Shown: in pieces, positions 58,678 through 64,000 of the stretch
Numbering within the stretch: position 1 is the first letter of the stretch
How the letters are laid out: every line of letters starts with the position of its first letter
Source: 2-02-FULL-43-11-A sp964477065
Lineage (GTDB): Bacteria; Patescibacteriota; Microgenomatia; UBA1406; HO2-37-13b
Length of the DNA stretch: 64,000 bases
NCBI GenBank assembly: GCA_964477065.1
Contig: CAYZCU010000001.1
Span: forward strand, 1-64,000
Direction: 5' to 3'
Notes under the pieces: generated by a model
What the model was told of the DNA's origin: nothing
Database searches by the model: none
Seen by the model: only the letters and a program-made list of their open reading frames with translations
Made by a program: the position numbers and the translations under genes

Positions 58678-59568
58678 TCACTCCTGCATTATCAATTTCA
58701 ACGTCGCGACATTTTGCATGGGCGTACCCGTACTTCGGAAGACCGTATATGCTTTATCCGATACATCAATACTCCCCTCAATGACATCTTTCAAATAGTG
58801 AACATTTTCTTTTTTTAAGATACCTTTTTCATGAGCAGCTTTCAAATCACTGACAAAATTGATTGAGTCCTCCCAGTCAGTAATAATATGCCCTGTATCA
58901 GTATTAAGCACATCATTTTCAAGCTCTCCATGATCTGAGGTTGTTCTGTAAGATGTGATAATTGCACCTTTTTTTATCTTTGGAATATCGTCTGCAGTGA
59001 TGATTGGATGATTCGTACTTGTATGCATTATGATGACATCATAGAGTGAGATATCAGGGGTTTTGACATAGACCGCATTGACGCCACATTCTGATGCAAA
59101 TTGAATAAATGGATCTACATTTCCCGATGCATTAACAATATCAACTGTCTCAAGATCAGGAAAAATTTCTTTGAGATACCGCAATGAACAGCGTGATATT
59201 TTGCCAGTCCCATAGATAATGATTCGCTTCTCTCGTAAGCTCTTAACGCCCAGTATCTGAAGGAGCAATGCATCCATGACTCCCGTGCGCTTATCTGCAT
59301 ATTCAGTAAAATCTATGTTGAGTTCAACTTTCCCATCACAAAAAACAAGTGCTTGTTGTGGTGCTTTTTTCGAAATGGGATCGTATGGACTAGCTGTATG
59401 ATAGATGCGCGGAGGATTTTCGCCACGTGGCTCAAAGATAAAATAGTTGAAATAATCACCAAGAAACGTATCCTTCAAAAAGAATTCAGGCACATATTTG
59501 TGCATTGCATATGCATCCTGATGAATGAAAACATCTTTGATACTGTCGATCAATTTTTGTGCCTGCAT
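58678..59568 (-). CDS. ornithine cyclodeaminase/mu-crystallin family protein
   Basis: 296 residues. NAD(P)-binding Rossmann motif IIIYGTGKISRCSLRYLKEIFP (about 115-136), the family's N-terminal beta-domain with ENPPRIYHTASPYDP, and the C-terminal SDKAYTVFRSTGTPMQNVATLKLI signature. It reduces or deaminates imino/amino acids in relatives. Metabolite unknown. TATAAT ends 7 nt before the ATG. Confidence 0.85.
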   Translation of the reverse strand: MQAQKLIDSIKDVFIHQDAYAMHKYVPEFFLKDTFLGDYFNYFIFEPRGENPPRIYHTASPYDPISKKAPQQALVFCDGKVELNIDFTEYADKRTGVMDALLLQILGVKSLREKRIIIYGTGKISRCSLRYLKEIFPDLETVDIVNASGNVDPFIQFASECGVNAVYVKTPDISLYDVIIMHTSTNHPIITADDIPKIKKGAIITSYRTTSDHGELENDVLNTDTGHIITDWEDSINFVSDLKAAHEKGILKKENVHYLKDVIEGSIDVSDKAYTVFRSTGTPMQNVATLKLIMQE

Positions 59569-59612
59569 AGTTGGTATTATAGCAATTTCAAACTCTACAG
59601 ATATTGAGTTCG

Positions 59613-60023
59613 TTATACATGCTTCCTTGTACCCAAGTCCTGATTAAAACGTAATAGATACCCATCTGGATCTTGGACAAGTAATTCTTTATTACCAATT
59701 TCTTTATCACCCATCCTTCGCCAAACCTCTTCTATATGCTGGTATATTGCAATACCTTTGAGGGTAAGTGATTCATGCATCGATACAACATCTGAAATCT
59801 TTATTTGCAAATTTATACCTCTACCGAATGGGTACTCAAGATCACCTGTCTCCCACCAACCATTGCGTTCATTTATCATCAAGTGACTTCCTTCTAAAGA
59901 AAGCATAGCAAATTTATCCTCAGGTCGATCATAATCTATAACACAACCCAAAATATTTGTATAAAAGTCGAGGCTTTTTTCATAATTTGATACTAAGAGT
60001 TCTGGAATAAGTGAGCTTTTCAT
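59613..60023 (-). CDS. VOC/glyoxalase-bleomycin-resistance family protein
   Basis: 136 residues from MKSSLIPELLVSNYEKSLDFY. Beta-alpha-beta VOC repeats: SLDFYTNILGCVIDYDRPEDKFAMLSLEG and VWRRMGDKEIGNKELLVQDPDGYLLRF (late Glu/Asp metal ligands). Substrate unknown; could bind an antibiotic or small metabolite. TATACT leaves 7 nt to the ATG at 60023. Two micro-ORFs lie upstream. Confidence 0.8.
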   Translation of the reverse strand: MKSSLIPELLVSNYEKSLDFYTNILGCVIDYDRPEDKFAMLSLEGSHLMINERNGWWETGDLEYPFGRGINLQIKISDVVSMHESLTLKGIAIYQHIEEVWRRMGDKEIGNKELLVQDPDGYLLRFNQDLGTRKHV

Positions 60024-60043
60024 GAGAGTAAGTATAACAGGAG

Positions 60044-60121
60044 TTAAAATTTGACTGAATTGCAATCAATTATTTGAGTATCCTTTTCTTCACTGCACCT
60101 GGCACAAGACGAAATGCTCAT
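60044..60121 (-). CDS. 25-residue peptide with CxxC
   Basis: MSISSCARCSEEKDTQIIDC followed by NSVKF. AAAGGAG lies 6 nt before the ATG, a proper ribosome binding site. CARC plus a third Cys suggests a metal-binding peptide. It is the last open frame before the VOC gene on the same strand. Could also be a remnant of a longer gene. Confidence 0.35.
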   Translation of the reverse strand: MSISSCARCSEEKDTQIIDCNSVKF

Positions 60122-60169
60122 CGATTCTCCTTTTTGTATATCATTGGCTTGCCAAGTACTGCTGTGCAC

Positions 60170-60244
60170 TCACGATATTTCAAGCAGTTTTGATTTGCCA
60201 CCACGTGCTCTTTTGTATGAGTCCCTTTTGAAGATTTTTTTCAT
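60170..60244 (-). CDS. 24-residue basic peptide
   Basis: MKKIFKRDSYKRARGGKSKL then LEIS. TATACT is 6 nt upstream, the same leaderless geometry as bona fide genes. Strongly basic. Could be a true micro-protein, a leader peptide or debris. Confidence 0.35.
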   Translation of the reverse strand: MKKIFKRDSYKRARGGKSKLLEIS

Positions 60245-60322
60245 GAAAAGAGTATATCAGGGATTCTATCGTCACAGGGGATTTTGAGACTTGCTAGCAG
60301 AGGTCGACACTGTGGGAACTTT

Positions 60323-60925
60323 TTACACTATGTCTTCGGTTTTGACTTCTCCCGTACGTTTATAGTAACCAAAGAAAATCCCGCTTGGGGTAACTTTAGA
60401 TTTAAAAAGCTTAAAAGCGGCAGGAATTGTACCTTTTTCAAATAACCTTTTTCCTGTCCCAAGTGTAAGAGGAAATATTTTTAGCCAAAGTTCATCTACT
60501 AAATCATTTTCCATGAGTGATTGAATAAGATGAGCGCTACCATACACTTGTAAATCCGGACCCGTTGATTTCTTTAGCTTTTTTAATTCAGTAATATCTT
60601 TTAAAACTTCTGTGTTTTCCCAGGCTGGGTTTTTTAATGTCGTGGATACGACATATTTTGGAACTTTGTTTATTTGCGGCCAGCCTTCAGCTTCTGTAGT
60701 GTGATGTGGCCAAAATCCTGAAAAGATATCATATGTTTTTCGCCCAAGGAGTAATCCAGCGGTTTCTTTCATTTGTATTCCCATTTCTTTCCCGCCAGCT
60801 TCATCAAAATAGGGGGCCATCCATCCACCATATTTAAATCCTTCGGCTGTATCTTCTTTAGACCCACCCGGAGCTTGGATTACGCCATCCAGTGTAATAA
60901 ATTCGACAACAATAATTTTTCTCAT
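60323..60925 (-). CDS. dihydrofolate reductase-like (RibD C-terminal) protein
   Basis: 200 residues. N-terminus RKIIVVEFITLDGVIQAPGG, then AGLLLGRKTYDIFSGFWP, PKYVVSTTLKNPAWENTEVL and DLQVYGSAHLIQSLMENDLVDELWLKIFPLTLGTGKRLFEKG: the DHFR/RibD_C superfamily (YwjB/YyaP-type). NADPH-dependent reductase of unknown substrate; lacks the features of folate-pathway DHFR. TAGAAT is 6 nt before the ATG. Confidence 0.88.
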   Translation of the reverse strand: MRKIIVVEFITLDGVIQAPGGSKEDTAEGFKYGGWMAPYFDEAGGKEMGIQMKETAGLLLGRKTYDIFSGFWPHHTTEAEGWPQINKVPKYVVSTTLKNPAWENTEVLKDITELKKLKKSTGPDLQVYGSAHLIQSLMENDLVDELWLKIFPLTLGTGKRLFEKGTIPAAFKLFKSKVTPSGIFFGYYKRTGEVKTEDIV

Positions 60926-60997
60926 TAAACCATTCTATCAAATATCCTCAAGGAGTAATTGCGAAGTTTCCGAGGTTAAATTACATCTAGTTTTGGG

Positions 60998-61068
60998 CTG
61001 GGGAACAAGGATTCGAACCCTGAATAATTGGACCAAAACCAATTGTGATGCCATTTCACCATTCCCCA
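60998..61068 (-). tRNA. tRNA-Gln (anticodon UUG)
   Basis: 71-nt cloverleaf. Acceptor TGGGGAA pairs with TTCCCCA including U1-A72 and G73, D arm GTGA/TCAC, anticodon stem ATTGG/CCAAT with loop TTTTGGT (anticodon TTG), T arm CAGGG/CCTTG with TTCGAAT. CCA not encoded. Same architecture as the tRNA-Gln(CUG) at 27489. Confidence 0.92.
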
Positions 61069-61144
61069 AATCTGAGATATTATACCAAGCGCAGATGAGT
61101 CTGCATAGCCGTAAATAGCGACAAACCTGTTATAATACATCTAT

Positions 61145-62011
61145 ATGAAAGCTGGATACGTCGCGCTGATTGGTCGTCCGAATGTGGGGAAATCCACCCT
61201 CGTCAACAACCTCATCGGCACAAAAGTTGCCATCACATCACCGAAGCCACAGACAACTCGATTTCCTATCGAGGGGCTTTTTGAGGATGAGCGAGGGCAA
61301 ATCATTTTTGTGGACACACCAGGGATTTTCAAAAAGGCAAAAGATGAAGTCTCCAAGCGGATCAACATGAAGGCGCTTGAGCCATTCAAAAAAACAGTCA
61401 ATCTGGTGCTCTATGTCATCGACCACACGCGAACGCGAGATTTTGAAGAAGCAAAAGTCCTCGGAATTGTGCGCAAACTTCATGTCCCCACCATTCTCGT
61501 GTACAACAAAGTCGACGTCACGGAGCCTACATTCCGTCCCCTGTATGCATTTTTGGAAGATGAATTTGACACAGTGGTAGAAGTATCCGCCCTCGAACGA
61601 ACTCATTTGAAAACTCTTTTAGAAGTGATTTTTGACAAGTTACCTGAGGTTGACGCCCCTCTTATTGAAAAAGGTGAATATGTATATCCAGCTCTCAATC
61701 TTGACAGCAAGACATTTATTGCTGAAATAATCCGTGAAAAAGTATTCTTACGCACTCGCAAAGAAGTGCCCTACACGAGTACCGTTGTTGTGGACGAGAT
61801 CAAAGAGCGTGATGCACACACGACATACATCAAGGCTGAGGTCCTCACGACGGATGACGTCTACAAAAAAATGCTTATCGGCGCGGGAGGTCGTCGAATC
61901 AAGGAGATTGGCAGTATGGCCCGCAAGGAATTGGAGCTCTCAACAGGGCGCAAAATCTATCTCGAACTCACCGTGCGCACGGATCGGCATTGGCCAACTA
62001 CTTTGACGTAG
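61145..62011 (+). CDS. era: GTPase Era
   Basis: 288 residues. G1 GRPNVGKSTL, G2/switch I PQTTRFPIEG, G3 DTPGIF, G4 NKVD, G5 VSALERTH, then a C-terminal KH domain (IGAGGRRIKEIGSMARKEL). It binds the 3' end of 16S rRNA and checks 30S assembly. TATAAT at 61131 leaves 8 nt to the ATG. It overlaps a small convergent gene by 14 bp. Confidence 0.95.
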   Translation: MKAGYVALIGRPNVGKSTLVNNLIGTKVAITSPKPQTTRFPIEGLFEDERGQIIFVDTPGIFKKAKDEVSKRINMKALEPFKKTVNLVLYVIDHTRTRDFEEAKVLGIVRKLHVPTILVYNKVDVTEPTFRPLYAFLEDEFDTVVEVSALERTHLKTLLEVIFDKLPEVDAPLIEKGEYVYPALNLDSKTFIAEIIREKVFLRTRKEVPYTSTVVVDEIKERDAHTTYIKAEVLTTDDVYKKMLIGAGGRRIKEIGSMARKELELSTGRKIYLELTVRTDRHWPTTLT

Positions 62012-62210
62012 GTCCAAGGTGACGGTCAAGATAAGCAAATGTATCTTCAAGAAAGTATGGTGGGGGTTCAATATCCGGCGTGGTAGTCACGAGCCATTGC
62101 ACGATAGCCTCTTCTTTTGCAGTCTGCAATTCAGATCGCTCGTGCAAATCACGAATTGCTGTGAGATCAACCTTGGGGGCACGTTGTCCTTCACCAGCCT
62201 CATCACTCAT
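61998..62210 (-). CDS. small acidic hypothetical protein
   Basis: 70 residues, MSDEAGEGQRAPKVDLTAIR onward, helical, ends TFAYLDRHLGPTSK. It lies 19 bp after gltX on the same strand and overlaps the era 3' end. Protein-like composition supports a real gene; no family recognised. Confidence 0.5.
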   Translation of the reverse strand: MSDEAGEGQRAPKVDLTAIRDLHERSELQTAKEEAIVQWLVTTTPDIEPPPYFLEDTFAYLDRHLGPTSK

Positions 62211-62229
62211 GCCTCAACTATACTCTTTT

Positions 62230-63672
62230 CTACGACAATTGCAAGCGCTTCAAACATTCTGCCTTGCCAAGAATTTCCATACTTTCGTTTGTTGGCGGAG
62301 TGACTTTTTTACCTGTTAAGGCGACCCGCACAAGCATGAAAAATTTGCCAAACGCCATACCGACTTCCTGAGCAGTCCCTTGAAGATGCTCCCCAATGAT
62401 ATCTGCATGCCAATCCTTTTCATCAATCCGGTCAAGGTCCGCGACGATTTTAGCAAAAATATCTGCTTGGTCTGACAGCTCAACTTCATATGTTGTTGGT
62501 GCTTCAATGAAAAATCGGCAATAGGCATCATAGTCCTGCAACGTCTTGAGGCGCGTCTGGACAAGCGGAACAGTATATCCAATCAATTCACGTGAATAGG
62601 CACCGTCTTTGTATGTCTGCGTATACTCATAAATATGATCTGCCAAGGCATCCGCACTCATCATCCGAATATACTCACCATTCATCCATTCCAGTTTCGT
62701 CAGATCAAATGCAGGTCCTGTTGGAGAGACATCCTTAAACTCGAAAAGATCAATAAATTCCTGGAGTGAAAAAATTTCTTTTCCCTCAGGATGTGACCAG
62801 CCCTGAAGACATAAAAAATTGCGAAGCGCATCAGGCACGATCCCATGTTCCTGATACCACGAGATGTTTGTGTGCCCGTGACGTTTGCTCATCTTGCTCC
62901 TATCCATATTGCGCAGAATCGGGGTGTGGTTGTAGTTGATTTCAGGCCATCCGAAGGCTCTATACAATAACGCATGCTTCGGCCACGATGAAATCCACTC
63001 CTCTCCACGAATTGGATCAGTGATATTCATTAAATGATCATCCACAACAACAGCAAGATGGTATGTTGCAAAGCCGTCAGATTTGAGTAACACTTGGTCA
63101 TCAATGAGCGCCAACTCAAAATCAATGGGGCCACGAAGCGAGTCCTGAAGGGTAATGGTTTTTTTGCCATCAACCTCATCAGGGATTTTGAGACGAATGA
63201 CATATGGCTCAGTGTTCGCCAGCTTTTCCTGAACACTTTCAGCGCTCAATGAACGACATTTCCTATCATACATCGGTGGCTTTTTCTCATGTTGCTGGGT
63301 TGCACGGACTTCATCAAGTCGCTCCTTTGTGCAAAAGCAGTAATAGGCATGCCCCTGTGCGACAAGATCCTCGGCATGCTTCTTGTATAAAGACAAGCGC
63401 TCAGATTGTCGATACGGGCCATACTCTCCCCCCATTCGCGCACTTTCATCCTCCGGAATGTTGAGCCATTCAAGCGCTTTGTAAATGGCTTCCTCAGCCC
63501 CCTCAACTTTTCGCGTCTGATCCGTATCTTCGATACGAACCACAAACACGCCTCCATGCTTGTGCGCCAAGGCGTAGTCAAAAAGAGATTGATACATCGT
63601 GCCAATATGAGGAAAGCCTGTTGGGGATGGAGCGATGCGGGTGCGGGTGGTTTTTTGAGTACGGGTGTTCAT
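62230..63672 (-). CDS. gltX: glutamyl-tRNA synthetase
   Basis: 480 residues, class I. HIGH motif APSPTGFPHIGTMYQSL (near residue 20) and KMSKS loop SKMSKRHGHTN. The C-terminal anticodon-binding helices carry RIDEKDWHADIIGEHLQGTAQEVGMAFG. With two tRNA-Gln genes and no GlnRS in the window, it may be the non-discriminating type used with GatCAB (inference). TATAAT at 63723-63728 gives a leader of about 44 nt. Confidence 0.95.
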   Translation of the reverse strand: MNTRTQKTTRTRIAPSPTGFPHIGTMYQSLFDYALAHKHGGVFVVRIEDTDQTRKVEGAEEAIYKALEWLNIPEDESARMGGEYGPYRQSERLSLYKKHAEDLVAQGHAYYCFCTKERLDEVRATQQHEKKPPMYDRKCRSLSAESVQEKLANTEPYVIRLKIPDEVDGKKTITLQDSLRGPIDFELALIDDQVLLKSDGFATYHLAVVVDDHLMNITDPIRGEEWISSWPKHALLYRAFGWPEINYNHTPILRNMDRSKMSKRHGHTNISWYQEHGIVPDALRNFLCLQGWSHPEGKEIFSLQEFIDLFEFKDVSPTGPAFDLTKLEWMNGEYIRMMSADALADHIYEYTQTYKDGAYSRELIGYTVPLVQTRLKTLQDYDAYCRFFIEAPTTYEVELSDQADIFAKIVADLDRIDEKDWHADIIGEHLQGTAQEVGMAFGKFFMLVRVALTGKKVTPPTNESMEILGKAECLKRLQLS

Positions 63673-63755
63673 GTGAGTAGGATGAGCTAAATGTCCGCTT
63701 TTGGGCTTCCTGTCATGCTTGAATTATAGCATACGGTCAGCTAGTATGAGAGTTG

Positions 63756-63806
63756 ATCCCGATGTATAACTTCGGGTGTTGCACACCCGAAGTTATACAT
63801 CGGGAT
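63756..63806. repeat. extended palindrome E5 (24-bp perfect inverted repeat)
   Basis: Arms of 24 bp (63756-63779 and 63783-63806) with loop TGC. Core as in E1/E4 (CCCGAAGT) but extended outward so both ends carry ATCCCGATGTATAA. ATTGAGCTC flanks it on the right, i.e. inverted relative to E3 and E4. It lies between the divergent gltX promoter and the plus-strand gene. Confidence 0.9.
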
Positions 63807-63817
63807 TGAGCTCAAAA

Positions 63818-64000
63818 ATGTCCCTTTCAGAACTATCATACTACGTCAGAAAAATTGGACCTGTCGCGTTGGTAGGCTTCATAATGCTGATGATTTTTTA
63901 CGTCATAATTACAACACTTTTATCACTCGCTCCGAAGACGTCACAACAGCAGACAAATGTCCCATATGCGCCACCGTTTGGGATCCTTGAACCAATCCAT
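63818..64000 (+). CDS. membrane protein, truncated by the window edge
   Basis: Starts MSLSELSYYVRKIGPVALVG, then a membrane helix (about 15-38) and a Gln/Pro-rich extracytosolic start (PKTSQQQTNVPYAPPFG). The frame is open to the window end after 61 codons. Topology of an anchored extracytosolic protein; no family visible in this part. Confidence 0.6.
   Translation, partial: MSLSELSYYVRKIGPVALVGFIMLMIFYVIITTLLSLAPKTSQQQTNVPYAPPFGILEPIH

Noticed and set aside
48479..63806. Idea that the E palindromes are integron attC sites of a gene-cassette array
   Set aside because: They lack the GTTRRRY/RYYYAAC core sites, the genes lie on both strands, and no integrase is seen.

Overview
The window looks like a chromosome segment of a Candidate Phyla Radiation (Patescibacteria) bacterium, most likely of the Microgenomates type. 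I base this on many proteins of kinds I associate with these genomes (a DUF2298 giant membrane protein, a DUF5663-like protein, VirB2/TrbC-like pilin pairs, sortase with Pro/Thr-rich surface proteins, an archaeal-type ATP-dependent DNA ligase), on compact operons, and on short stripped-down housekeeping enzymes. TGA is used as a normal stop, so this is not one of the lineages that read TGA as glycine. The taxonomic placement is inference. There are three 10-N scaffold gaps (1739, 6485, 26032).

Layout. 0-6.5 kb: rpmH-yidC-jag core block (minus strand, rnpA not seen), valS, and a divergent DUF2298 protein. 6.5-15 kb: an endonuclease/phosphatase-family gene, a GT2 glycosyltransferase, an alpha/beta hydrolase, DNA ligase, a Fic protein framed by 8-nt tandem arrays, uppS, two pilin-like genes, a GHMP-kinase-like gene and murF. 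15-24.5 kb: DUF378, mutL-mutS, an ECF sigma-factor operon with a 36-residue membrane peptide and a probable membrane regulator, and an EamA protein. 24.5-29 kb: proS behind a T-box leader, tRNA-Gln(CUG) directly in front of a DinB-type gene, an XRE regulator with a palindromic operator, and a LOG-type protein.

28.6-35.8 kb: a tight operon transketolase-glucokinase(ROK)-GH15-GT4-GH57-LOG, which can be read as storage and breakdown of an alpha-glucan feeding glucose phosphate into sugar-phosphate metabolism. 35.9-40.5 kb: two secreted proteins, then ApbE plus an FMN-binding-type lipoprotein-like protein diverging from an RnfD/NqrB-like membrane protein coupled to a sodium-symporter-like protein; together a possible minimal flavin-based membrane redox module. 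40.5-44.1 kb: a lysine-rich DNA-binding protein, a sortase and three surface proteins, two of which end in LPVAG/LPVTG sorting signals. 44.2-48 kb: an RRM RNA-binding protein, a ZIP metal transporter, and a cupin translationally coupled to a HExxH metallopeptidase.

48-61 kb is an accessory zone of mostly single-gene units on alternating strands (DUF218, MsrB, a secreted HExxH protein, RDD-TPR, lipase, UDG, stomatin, SGNH hydrolase, TspO, PhnB-like, Nudix, OCD/mu-crystallin, VOC, DHFR-like). It carries a family of about 37-51-bp double-hairpin palindromes placed mainly in divergent promoter regions. The window closes with tRNA-Gln(UUG), era, gltX and a truncated membrane protein.

Expression logic: at least 20 genes have a sigma70-like -10 hexamer only 6-9 nt upstream of the start codon, implying leaderless mRNAs, while a minority (DUF378, the RRM gene, the lysine-rich gene, the anti-sigma-like gene) have strong AGGAGG-type ribosome binding sites. 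The most unusual signals are the promoter palindromes, the octamer arrays with stop codons in all six frames, the T-box, the flavin module and the sortase cluster.
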